From Acanthaster planci (taxonomy: Eukaryota > Echinodermata > Asteroidea > Valvatida > Acanthasteridae): a DNA stretch of 64,000 nt. A program made the position numbers and the translations under genes. Below are positions 35,801-46,403 of the stretch, one piece after another. Every line of letters starts with the position of its first letter. Position 1 is the stretch's first letter. The notes below the pieces were generated by a model. It was not told where the DNA came from, searched no databases, and saw only the letters and a program-made list of their open reading frames with translations. The stretch lies in assembly GCF_001949145.1 (NCBI RefSeq), contig NW_019091381.1:1600524-1664523 (forward strand), in the 5' to 3' direction.

Positions 35801-38800
35801 TATAAAGCACATTAATTTTAGCAATGACACTTTTGCAAATGCCTGTGAATATTCTTGTTAAAGAAATGCAAGATCTGAGCAGCATTAGTAACTTTGTGTG
35901 ATCTTCTGCAGCTGTATCTTGACTTGATGGGCTGCAGCTTCAGCTATTTGCTGCTGTATGCCAGCCAACACCCAGTCAATCTGGACACGCTTAGCGAAAA
36001 GCTCAAGAGGAACGCCCTGAAGGAGCAAGGAGAGGAGGTTAAAGACGAGACCCTCCCTGTCCTGGGGCTGAGTTGCTTCTCCTACATGGTCCTAGTAGAG
36101 GGTTACCAAACCAACCGCATGCCATCCGTATACAGGTGCGCTGAAGAAAGTGTAGTCGTCTGTGAAAGCTCTACAGCAATCTCTGCTCTCGATAAATTGT
36201 TGATTTGTTTTTATTCTCCAGTGCTGTCTACATGATGCAGATAATGATGCCTTATATTGAGGCCATGTTAAGACGAACCGAAGAGCCAATCCTCTGTAAA
36301 GGTTTGGTAAGTAACAGACTTTTAACCTTTGTTATCCTCTGTTGTTTCTGCTTTTTTGCAAAGATATTTCATTTGAAGGATCCCACAAGCTCTTCATGTT
36401 AGGTTATCCCCATTGATACCCTATACACTGATCTACTGATGTGATTCATTTTGTAGATTGGATGTTCTTATTCAGGTCTATCAGGTTTGTGCACAACCGC
36501 AAGAGAGAGCTAGGCACCTGGAAACCAAATGCATTGTGGTTCATCTGACTGGTTCATTCAGGCCTTAATAGGTGTTTGACAGGGTCCTAGACAATGAACC
36601 TTTTGCGAGTTAAATTTGAATAACATCTGGTACACTGAGTTCTTTCGATTCACGTTAACATAACAATTTGAATCCTCCACGCTAAAGACATTGTTGCTGT
36701 AGCTTGTGATTTGGGGCAAGGTTTTGCTTAGTTTCACAAGAGATGCCTCGCACCGATACACTGTTTTAAATGGATTCAAAGAGCACAAAGGAACCAGTCT
36801 ATTTCAGAGATGGTGGTCGGTAAGCAAAAAACTTGCCCCAAATCACGAGGTATAGCAACAGTGTCTTTAGTCAGGGGAATTCCAATTGTTATGTTTATGT
36901 ACGGTCAGATAACTCCGTGTACCAGATTTTATTCAAATCTAATTTGCCAAAGGCTTATTCTCTCAACCCCAGCAGATAGACTCTGTTGACTGCCGCCGAT
37001 AGGGGGCCATGTGCAGACAACAACGCATATTCTTACTTCTGATGCAGGAACTCCTGAGGTCACTTGTCGACAGACTGGATGACCTATCCCTGAATTCAAG
37101 CGTGATTGATATCAAAGGAAACTATCTGCAGGTGTCAGAGTGCTTGGTACAAATTATGGTGTATTGCTCATCTAAGTTACTGGTACGTGAGCGATTTGAT
37201 TGATTGGCAACTGACTAACACTAGATCATGAGATTTGATGCTCTTGAGAAGCCGGGAAAGTACCTTGGCCGCAAAATGGATCAAAGATTTTTCTTGTATT
37301 GCTGAACAGCGAAGGATGTCTGTGGCTATTGTGGTACCCTACATGAATCGTTTTGACTGGAAGGGACGTCATCACATGCTGCGTTCCCTGCTGAGCACAA
37401 CAAGACATCCAGGTGCCAGGGGCATTCTTATCGGCCAAATCAAGGAATACATCCATATCACATTGCAGGTTTGTGTCCGAAAATTTTGAAGACTACGTGT
37501 CTCTTTCAGCAAGCGGGGACATTAACGAGATTGCTGCTCTTTGATCAAGCTTATTCTACTGCAAAGTGACTCGTTTACGTGTCTCATTGTAAAGTTTGTA
37601 TTGGAACTTGGAAGCATGCACAATATGGAAGCACCGCTACACTGGCAATATAGGAGGCATTTATATTGAGGTGGATCACTGATTTTTAAAGTATCTCATT
37701 TTCAAAACTTAACAATATTTACGGAAAGAACAAAGAAGAGGTGAACATCTAGTTCTTATTTTAACATTTCAAAGGGATACTGGACTAAGTTACTGCCCAG
37801 AGCTGTAAAGAGTGTCAAGATAATAAAGGAATGGATGATTCATTTTCAGTGTGATGAAAAAAATAGCTGGTTCATTGGGCGTCGTTTTGCAGACCTTTGT
37901 AGCATGGTCTTCAGGCTTGACCACGGCATTCGGACCGACTTATTGCACAGTGCTGACAAGTGAGTAGAGAATACCATCAAGATACCATCAGTCAGTCCGA
38001 AAATCTGCCCTTTAGAGTGCCATGTTCTTGTTAGATTTGCCAGATGAGCCTTTTATCATAAAGATATAGCACCCAGATATCTCCTGCATCACTTAGAAAG
38101 TAGAGATGAAGACAGTAGGTATCAAAATTTGAACCCTCATTAAAATTAAAGTACTACGATGTCTATGTGATGGTAAATTGGCACTTGGTCGGTAGCTAAA
38201 ATGCATTGTTACCCACAGACTGAGTTGGCTATGTTACTGTGTTCTCTCACCCACACACAGAGAAATTGCATCTCTGAATTTCCTGCGATACCTGCTGCTA
38301 CGGGATTCTGGGGCTGAGCATTTGATCGGTATCTGGCTGTGGATCGAGATGATCCAAGAGGGTTACCTGAATCCTCTTCAGACCTGCCTGTCCATGTCTT
38401 TATCTCATTACCGACTGAAAGTGGATTCCACTAAGAAAGAAATACAGGAGGGTATGAAAAAAATTTCACTGGATAAATCTGTTTTTCAGTCGCTAAACCT
38501 TTTATATTTGCGGCACCCTTGGTACACGTAACTGCATATCAGATACATTAGACATTTCAACTAATTCCTCTCTGTATCAAATTATTAGCTGTCTTCTTTT
38601 TTGTAGTTTCAAACTTTATTACATGTATAATTTTTTAAAGTATCACTTCTTCAAAAATCGAAACAAAAACAAACTAGATACATGCAATGTCACCAACTGC
38701 CAACTACATCAGAGTGTTTCTTTGAATTCTAGCGAGGCTTTCAAATAAGCATCTGACAGGAAAACTGACGGTTGCTGGGAAAGAATACCCACCAATGCCT

Positions 38801-39386
38801 CTGGACGAACAAGTTAAGGTACAACTCATATCAGATTTGCAACCTTCCAAGCCATTGTTCGTGTTTGCCACTAAATCCGTTGAGTATGCAGCACTATTGC
38901 ACAAACTGTTGGGCATAATTCTACCACCCCAGTTTGAAGAACTGATGTAAGATCAGATATTCAAGGATAAAAAAGCAATTAGTCTGTTGGTTTAGAGAAA
39001 TTCATTTCCCTGTAGTAGAGCTTTTCAAATATTTGACAGTTTTGTGTTTCACAGGTCACCAGAAACTTGTGAATTTATTTTTGGAATGTGAAATCAACAT
39101 GCAATAATTTGTGACGCATACTCGTTGGTACTCATTGCCATTTATAAAGTGTGATGAGGAACTTGCTATACTTGTGACAAGTTATGAGAGACAAATGATT
39201 GGTTCTCTGCAGGTTTTGGAAAATTCCTTGTACACAATTGAACTCATCGATTGCGTCCTTAGCCGTGTGAACGAGATTATAGCAGCGGGCAAAAATCCGC
39301 AACCAGCAGAGGGCGTCACTGTAAGAAGCTCTTCATCTGGTGGCATGGATGGTGCTGGTGTTGATAGTGTCACCATGGATACATGA
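32838..39386 (+). CDS. glmn: Glomulin (FAP68), 15 exons, complete
   Basis: Glomulin is a cytosolic helical-repeat protein that binds the RING protein RBX1 and restrains cullin-RING ubiquitin ligases; it also binds FKBPs. Exons: 32838-32873, 33523-33651, 34051-34170, 34387-34486, 34726-34976, 35084-35127, 35252-35426, 35912-36135, 36222-36306, 37048-37182, 37310-37468, 37850-37959, 38261-38451, 38733-38818, 39213-39386. Phases close throughout, giving about 671 residues against 594 in human. Recognisable stretches are GNPKEMFIGILEQLDRFLDS, RRTEEPILCKGLELL, NRFDWKGRHHMLRSLLSTT, NPLQTCLSMSLSHYRLKV and the end LENSLYTIELIDCVLSRVNE. The extra length is mainly an acidic insert in exon 7 (DDADEEAAEMEELG) and a Ser/Gly-rich tail. 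Exon 1 is only 12 codons (MAVNLRKSFQPF), and the start is chosen because it splices in phase to exon 2; no alternative upstream ATG is needed. Confidence 0.93.
33342..33400. repeat. Perfect-like hairpin in glomulin intron 1
   Basis: TTAAACCTAACACTCCTCAG-type sequence (33342-33365) pairs with its reverse complement at 33377-33400, 22 of 24 positions, around an 11-nt loop. It could be a small foldback element or a stem in the intron RNA. Confidence 0.75.
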
Positions 39387-39769
39387 AGGACGAGGATGAA
39401 CCAGTCCAGAACATTTGGATTTGGGAAAACGTGTTACACATTTCCAAGAAATATATATAAACAGTTGACATTAATATAAGACTAGGTGCCTTTCATTTGG
39501 CTTTTTTTGCCAGGATAGTCCATTGGCTACTGCTTTGATTGAACTGAAATATCTGTGTAGTTTGCTGATGATATGAGCTTCAAAATCGATTTTAAATTTT
39601 CCCACAGAATGGACAAAGGTTTCCATGGCCTTTTACTCAAATAATCTCTTGCCTGCGATGTCAGATTCCTATGAATAATTAAGAGTGATGTTTGGAGATT
39701 TTACCAAGATGGTTGCTCAGTGTAAAATCTGCAGCACTGGAAAGACACTTTTCCCAAGTCAACATCGTG

Positions 39770-39775
39770 AATAAA
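39770..39775 (+). promoter_or_regulatory. Candidate polyadenylation signal of glomulin
   Basis: AATAAA lies about 385 nt after the glomulin stop codon and is the first exact match I noticed downstream. Use of the site is inferred only. Confidence 0.4.
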
Positions 39776-41710
39776 GTAAATTAAAAAGCAAATCTCCCCC
39801 AAGTTATTTCCCAAAACTTTATGATAAACGTCTTTAACAAATGCATCCAACTGTGAGATGAGAGTTTATTTTATTCCAAACCAACGTCACATTCATTTTT
39901 TCTTTGTAGAAAAAAAGTCAACTTATCAAAGCTTCAGAGCAGTTGGGAAGTCTGAACCATTGTGTCGTGCCCATGCTTTGAAGCATATACATGTATTTAA
40001 TAATTTACTTCAAGTACATGTAATTCACAAATGTCTCTGAAAACCCAATATCAAATATCTGTCTGCTGCCCTGGAGAAGGGCATATCAGCTCTGACCAGG
40101 AACAAGAGGGGGCATATTCCCACACGATGGTGGGAACTTGCACACAGGATCATGTGCATTTGATAGGGGTCATGCTTAACACACACAACCAATTTCTATT
40201 TAAAGGTATGTCGTTGGCACACGTCCCTTTAGAAAAGTGCATCATGTCTTCCATGTGTGTATAAATACGTCATAGTGTAGTGCACTCCAAGTTACATTTT
40301 GCTGAAATTAAAAGAATTTGTAAGCACTCCAGGGGTAACTACTCATTGATACATGTACTTTAATCTTTCACAGCTTTGTAATCTTGCAAGTACTTGATGA
40401 AAATGAGAACATGTGGAGAAAAGGGTCACAGTAAAATGGTGCTTGTAGTTTTGACTGTATACTACATAAAATTGTGGTCATTAAGAATGGCTGTTGTCCC
40501 ATGTAAGCATTAAGTAGTGCAATACAAGTACATACATGTCTGCAGATACATGCATTGTGCTGAAAGTTTGTAGAATGCAAATCAAACTTACATGTACACA
40601 CCTAGTGTGGACCCATGAACTAAAGACGTCCCTCATGCAGGTTGTGCAAACTTTATGTAGACTAACCCTGAGGTCCAGTTAACCCCCTTTCTGGGGGCAA
40701 TCTTAAATTAAGGTTATACAGAAGAGGAACATTCAAGGAAGCCAAAAATATTCCAGCATTCACATTGCAAAAAACTGAGTATTTTCACAGAGGTTTTAAG
40801 CTACGTCGATGTCCAAACCAGGTAGGTGTTGGTAACATAAACCTGCATTGCGCTGCTGAACGTGACACCGGAAATGAAATGCTAGATACAAAATGGCTGC
40901 AGGTTGTGGTTCTAGCATGATTCACATGCATGATAAATTTCATCCTTTCAGAATCTTCCTTTAAAGTTTTAATTGCCGTAATAAAGTATTACAAGTGTGA
41001 ATGCATTTCGTCTTGACTAGCCATTATTCAAATGTGCTAATGCCTACTTGATATCTGAGAAATAATCATGAATGAAATTGAGATTTCAGCAAAGAAAATG
41101 GGGCATATAATTATGAACACCATAATGGAGTTGTCTCATTATGCTGAGAAATGTGGTTCTTCAGACTGGACATGAAATCAGCTGGTGGCAAAGCCGAGAT
41201 GTGACCACCATTAAAGGCAAATGGACAGCGGAAGCCTGTAGTAACAAGTGCAACCTTCCTACAGATATGAGCAACGTTGCTTTCTGAAATTCTTATAGAC
41301 ATGCAATTTGGTTGTTCCTTTACTGAACATCAAAAAACCGTACAAAAACCCCTTTCCTCCATGTTTATGATGAATAATTCTGTAATGCATGAGCATACAT
41401 GTAACAATATCACTAAATATAGACTTGAAGGTACAAAAATGCAGGTTGTACACTAATATATGAAATGAATGTAAAGAGAAAAGAGAAACAGATGATAGCA
41501 TGACTATTTATAAGAGGCTCATTTAAATTGTTTTTGTCAAGTGGGTGAAAAAACATGAGTCTTCATTGAAAAGAAATCACTTTAAAAGGGATTTTTCCTG
41601 CAGCCTGCACAGTTTAGAAGTCAACCGTTTTGTCCTGTTACTAAAACGCACTATACAGCCTAAACTTTCAATGACTGTTCAGTAAATTTTGGCAGCAACG
41701 ACAATGGTGG
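39776..41710. other. Tail-to-tail spacer between glomulin and the zinc-finger gene
   Basis: It is AT-rich sequence likely to include the 3' untranslated regions of the convergent genes. No supported exon, RNA gene or distinct repeat was seen. Confidence 0.45.
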
Positions 41711-43741
41711 TTACTGTGCCTCATTGTGCAGCATCCGATGACGACGCGTTTGATGTTTCTTCAATATTGACGGCCGTATAAACCCCTTACCACACAGCTC
41801 ACAATGATATGGGTACTTGCCACTGTGATGGAACATGTGATCTCTTAACTGACGCTGACGGGTAAAAGGTGTCCCGCAGATCCTACAGGTAAATTGAGGG
41901 ACACTGGCATGGGTGAGAAGGTGTTCTTTCAAAGTGAAGTTGTACTTGTAGCTCTTGCCGCAGAGGTGGCAGACATGTCTGTTTAACCTGCAGGGACTTG
42001 AGGATGGCCTCGCATTTCTCCCGTGCAAGGATTGCCGACTTCCTCCTTGAGTAATCTGACTTGACGATACCGGGGTAATACTATGGAAGACTTCAGGCTC
42101 TTGGGAGATACATGCACCTTCCCAAGACATAATTTGTAACTCTCCATCTTTGTTCTGATATGGTTCCTCTGCAGAGCTTGGCTGTTTTGGGTTACATTGG
42201 TCCTTGTTTGGAATATCCGTGTTCTGGGGAAAGATTGGTTTCGTTGTACTTGGGCCTACATGAAGGAGTGATGCCACATCTGCTGGAAAGTGACCACATT
42301 GGGTAGCTGCTCCAGGGGATTCATCTACAGCGTCTTCTGTTGGCTGATTCTCTGGTGTTGCCTCTGAATGTCTTCCACTGGTTGTTATCTCAGACAGGCT
42401 GAAGTCTTGGGTCCTGATTCCACTCCCCTCACCTGACTGACACTGGTGTCTCTCATTCAGTTGCTCATTATGGATCTTCTTGTGCTTCGTGAGGCTGGTG
42501 CCATTGAAGAATCCCTTGTTGCAGACCGGGCAGACGTAAGGCATGACGGTTCGGTGCATTCGCATGTGGCGTTGTAAATGCTGCGCCAGCTTGTAACCCT
42601 GCCCGCACACATCGCAGAGGAAGATCATCCGTCTGTCCAGTCCATGGTTCAACTGGGCGTGTCGACTGAGAATCTGTATGCTTCCAAATGTCTTCTTACA
42701 AATCCCGCACTGGTAAGGTTTTGAAGCCGGTTTGTCCACATCGACAGAGCTTGAACTCCGAGTCACTGCCATGGGTGGATTCTGAGCTTCAAACCCAGGC
42801 ACCAGTCTTCTTGGGAATGGGGTCTGAATACTAGTATCCACAGCGTTTGTCAAGGATTGCAGCTTCCTCATGGGGAAGCCAATTGGGTAGGTTGCAGCCA
42901 TTTGGGAGGAGGGTGTGGTTGTGGCGGCAGCATCATTACCTCCACAATCAAGATACAAGTTGGACCCACATGCATGGCATTCTCCTGTTTCACTCTCTCC
43001 AAGAGCAACATGACCCCCTTCATGTGACACTCCATCACTTCTTGAGTCACTGTCAGGCTGGATTAGCGAGTGCAACTCTGTCTGAAAAGAATCATCCTTT
43101 TCCATTTTGACAATGTGCGGGGGAGCATCCGTGCCCTCGTCAAAACTGTTCTGAGTGCGACTGTCTATGAAGCAAGTACTGTTCCCTCTGTTACTTTCTA
43201 AGGACCCACTGTGGTTTGGATCCTCCTCTAGCAACCTGGGTGCTGCCATCCCACTTCCATCCATCAACTCCTCATCCATCTTAGAGTTGACCTTCTCTTG
43301 GAGGTCCTGCCTCTCACTCTGGCATCCTCTCTCCACCAGCATCACTTCAGGAAGACCAGTCACCCCTGAAACTTGGACGTCCCAGGGTTGCTTGGACAGT
43401 CCCTCATCCTGATACTGCAGATGAAGGGTCCGTGTGGCGTAGTATTGGCCACAGTGATCAGTTGTGTCCTGAAGTTTGACCAGTATCTCACAGCCTGTCT
43501 GCACAGCCAACTCGTGCGCCTGCAATGAAACAAAAAATACTTCATCACAAAAAATCTGTTTATCCACATCAAGGTAACATTTGAACCTCTGGTTCACAGC
43601 ATGTAACTCAAAATGCAAATTACTTTGCAATAAACTTACTTTCTGAAATACTTCCCGACGCAGGTTCTCTTTAACCCATTCCCTCAAGTCTGGATTCTCA
43701 ATAAATTTCATGATGAACCTTTTCAGCAACTGTAGGCCGTC
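41711..43741 (-). CDS. C2H2 zinc-finger protein with six fingers
   Basis: This is a probable DNA-binding transcription factor; the orthologue is not recognised. Exons: 43741-43640 and 43519-41711 (stop), separated by a 120-nt intron. Upstream exon(s), perhaps untranslated, are not located. The first usable Met in the upstream coding exon starts MKFIENPDLREWVKENLRRE, giving about 626 residues when the intron is removed. Three adjacent fingers begin YQCGICKKTF, FLCDVCGQGY and YVCPVCNKGF. After a roughly 170-residue Ser/Thr/Glu/Gln-rich spacer, three more end the protein: HVCHLCGKSY, FTCRICGTPF and YHCELCGKGF. Linkers between fingers are not the TGEKPY type, so this is not a KRAB-style array. 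The N-terminal 100 residues (a helical segment, then VQTGCEILVKLQDTTDHCGQ) may be a small separate domain that I cannot name. The minus-strand frame at 41711-43768 is unbroken because the intron itself is open. Confidence 0.85.
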   Translation of the reverse strand, partial: DGLQLLKRFIMKFIENPDLREWVKENLRREVFQKVSLLQSNLHFELHAVNQRFKCYLDVDKQIFCDEVFFVSLQAHELAVQTGCEILVKLQDTTDHCGQYYATRTLHLQYQDEGLSKQPWDVQVSGVTGLPEVMLVERGCQSERQDLQEKVNSKMDEELMDGSGMAAPRLLEEDPNHSGSLESNRGNSTCFIDSRTQNSFDEGTDAPPHIVKMEKDDSFQTELHSLIQPDSDSRSDGVSHEGGHVALGESETGECHACGSNLYLDCGGNDAAATTTPSSQMAATYPIGFPMRKLQSLTNAVDTSIQTPFPRRLVPGFEAQNPPMAVTRSSSSVDVDKPASKPYQCGICKKTFGSIQILSRHAQLNHGLDRRMIFLCDVCGQGYKLAQHLQRHMRMHRTVMPYVCPVCNKGFFNGTSLTKHKKIHNEQLNERHQCQSGEGSGIRTQDFSLSEITTSGRHSEATPENQPTEDAVDESPGAATQCGHFPADVASLLHVGPSTTKPIFPQNTDIPNKDQCNPKQPSSAEEPYQNKDGELQIMSWEGACISQEPEVFHSITPVSSSQITQGGSRQSLHGRNARPSSSPCRLNRHVCHLCGKSYKYNFTLKEHLLTHASVPQFTCRICGTPFTRQRQLRDHMFHHSGKYPYHCELCGKGFIRPSILKKHQTRRHRMLHNEAQ
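43520..43639 (-). other. Stop-free 120-nt intron in phase 0 of the zinc-finger gene
   Basis: On the minus strand the segment begins GTAAGTTTATTG and ends TTTTTTGTTTCATTGCAG, a textbook donor and acceptor. It is exactly 40 codons long, interrupts between codons, and has no stop. Retention would add 40 residues without a frameshift. Confidence 0.75.
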
Positions 43742-43769
43742 CTGAACTTGAAAAGAATGATAACACAAA

Positions 43770-44849
43770 TGTGGTTAATTTAACCATATTCAGGTTATTA
43801 CACTTTTTTTCTCAAATTGGGAAGGGTTCCAAAATATTACATAATTTTCAATTTCATTTAATTTCAATCTAGCCTTTAGGCACCTGGCACGTCTAAGCCC
43901 CAAGACAGTCTCTGACTTGGGTTGGGAATGTTGTTAATATTTCTTTCGTCATCATGTTGCTTATTCATGTTGTTGTTGGACCAAGGAGGAAGGAGGGGAG
44001 TTTGTGAAGTTTTCACGATGTTCACCATGCAGTCATTAATGATCAACAGAATCCGCGTCAGACTGCTTATTACAAACGATTCAAAACTTTTTTTCAAAGA
44101 TTTTTGAAAGCAACATTTCCAAAAGCTAGCCTAAAGAGAAAAGCAAAAGGTCTCAAAGAAATTTTTCCACGATATTGGTGCAGTACACCATGTACACGCG
44201 ATGTTCGAATATTCCTTCCTCCATGGAATAATTCAACAAACTGCGGAACACAAAGTCACTCAGCTAAACAATAAATAACGCAGTTTATAAGTAATACAAT
44301 TTTAAGATTTTTACCTCAATTAAAGGAAGAACATTGGCAACATTTCCCCACAACTATCGACCATAACATTATCTAAGAGATCCGTACTAGTACTATGGAG
44401 GAACCGTGCCGAGACCCACACTGTGCATGTGAGCAGGTGACTGTTGTATGTCGACTCTTGAATGCGAGTATAAATAGAACAGTCGTATGGCGTAATAAAC
44501 GTTCTGTGGCGCTTGGCCAAGTGACTCCAGAAAATGATTTAATCGGGTCATATAGCGTTTTGCGTTAGAATGCGGCCTTTGAATTGCAAAATCGCAGCCC
44601 GTCGGTATCCAAACTGTCATAGAAGCAACTTTTGCCACTTATGAAGTGAAGACAAATCAAACATTATGTACACTTTATAGAATTAAGGGCTAGTGTCACT
44701 TTATTTCTGCCTGAATATCTCCATATTACCACTGACAAAAGGACTCAATGACACATTTTCTGATAAAATCCTTCAAGAAAAAAGAGATATTCTTGATTAA
44801 CACACACTTCAAAATACAATCAACCTTCAACTAAAAATAAAATTATCTA
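43770..44849. other. Upstream region of the zinc-finger gene
   Basis: It should contain the 5' exon(s) and promoter of the zinc-finger gene. A candidate donor on the minus strand (AATTGAG followed by GTAAAAATC, near 44315) might end a leader exon. No open coding frame precedes it, so it would be untranslated. Confidence 0.35.
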
Positions 44850-45537
44850 CAGTCGATCCTGGTTAATAAGAGATTGTTCGGACTCGACAAATTACCTTGT
44901 TATGACAGGTACCTTGTATTATCAGATGGGGAACTCAAAATTACCATGTTATGACAGGAACCTTGTATTATCAGATGGGGAACTCAAAATTACCTTGTTA
45001 TGACAGGAACCTTGTATTATCAGATGGGGAACTCAAAATTACCTTGTTATGACAGGAACCTTGTATTATCAGATGGGGAACTCAAAATTACCTTGTTATG
45101 GCAGGAACCTTGTATTATCAGATGGGGAACTCAAAATTACCTTATGACAGGAACCTTGTATTATCAGATGGGGAACTCAAAATTACCTTGTTATGACAGG
45201 AACCTTGTATTATCAGATGGGGAACTCAAAATTACCTTGTTATGACAGGAACCTTGTATTATCAGAAGGGGAACTCAAAATTACCTTGTTATGACAGGAA
45301 TCTTGTATTATCAGAAGGGGAACTCAAAATTACCTTGTTATGACAGGAATCTTGTATTATCAGATGGGGAACTCAAAATTACCTTGTTATGACAGGAACC
45401 TTGTATTATTAGATGGGGAACTCAAAATTACCTTGTTATGACAGGAACCTTGTATTATCAGATGGGGAACTAAAAATTTCCTTGTTATAAGCAGAATCTT
45501 GAATTAACAGTGCTCTTATTAACGAGGTTTGATTGTG
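44850..45537. mobile_element. TIR element (pogo/Tigger-like ends) carrying an expanded minisatellite
   Basis: CAGTCGATCCTGGTTAATAAGAG at 44850-44872 mirrors the right end 45513-45535, whose reverse complement is CAATCAAACCTCGTTAATAAGAG. Such CAGTCGAACCTCGTTA-type ends are known from pogo/Tigger-like elements of the Tc1/mariner group. The left end is preceded by TA, the expected target; the right end is less clean. Almost the whole interior is a 49-bp tandem repeat. Confidence 0.65.
44899..45490. repeat. 49-bp minisatellite, about 12 copies
   Basis: The unit runs ATGACAGGAACCTTGTATTA, then TCAGATGGGGAACTCAAAAT, then TACCTTGTT. Twelve near-identical copies plus a degraded last one can be counted. 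One copy lacks three bases (ACCTTATGACAGG) and a few carry single changes such as AGAAGG for AGATGG. The ACCTTGTTATGACAGG part of the unit resembles the host element's own terminal sequence. Confidence 0.95.
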
Positions 45538-46403
45538 CATACATTTTACGGTTGTTCCTTTTTGTTAAATTACATGCACTGCTATAAACTGTTGACGATT
45601 ACATCACCCTAATGCACCAACCTACTGCTTCAGACAACAGAATGTAAGTTTTTGACTCTTGAATTTTTTCCATTTCAAATTATTAGCTATGATATTGGTT
45701 TCCTTCAGCATGAACATGGTAAATACACCGAGTCATATTATCAAGATCTTGAATACAAGTAACGGTTAGTTGGACTTTCTGGTTCGACATTATATACAAT
45801 CTTCAGCTCAAGCTTAAAGACATTGCACTGAAAATTCAATAAATTGTCACATTTGTTACAAAACACTTTGGAAGAAGTGACATTACCGGGGCATTTCTCT
45901 GACAGTGAAACAGCTTTGTCAGGTTTTGTTGAATTAAATGTTTTGTTCTGCAAAGGGACAGGCAAAGGCAGGATAAGGCAAAAGTAACTGTCGCACATAC
46001 GTCAATCTTTCAGTCGTGGCAAAAAATGTTTTGCACTCACGCAGAACTAAATACCAACGACACTTGTGAAACAAAATTACGTTACAAATGCCACATTTTC
46101 CCCAACACGAGACCATTTTTATCAATGACACGACATAATCAGCACTTCATACCAACAAGATTCTAATTAAGAGGTATATTTGGTCAAAAAAGTCCACAAC
46201 GTTAAACTCTTCCAATCCGTACACAGGCCAAGCAAGTGAAAATCGAAGATTAATTTTCAATATTATTTACCATCACATTGAACGAAATGCTTCCAAGAAT
46301 TTGTGGTATGGCCCCTGTTGCATTCAAGCGGCAGTTGTCTCATGCCAGGTGAAGATATCAGATGAGGAATTTGTATTGGCAGCAAACACGTAACATGTAT
46401 TTT
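45538..46403. other. Downstream of the SMYD-type gene
   Basis: This is probable 3' untranslated region and spacer. A minus frame at 45741-45998 is open for 85 codons without family support, so I leave it unassigned. Confidence 0.4.

Noticed and set aside
45000-45245. 81-codon open frame made of repeating peptides
   Set aside because: It is produced by the 49-bp minisatellite: the frame shifts each unit and repeats every three units, with no start context or splice support.
44899-45490. CRISPR-like regular array
   Set aside because: The units are contiguous with no unique spacers, and the DNA is animal. It is a minisatellite.
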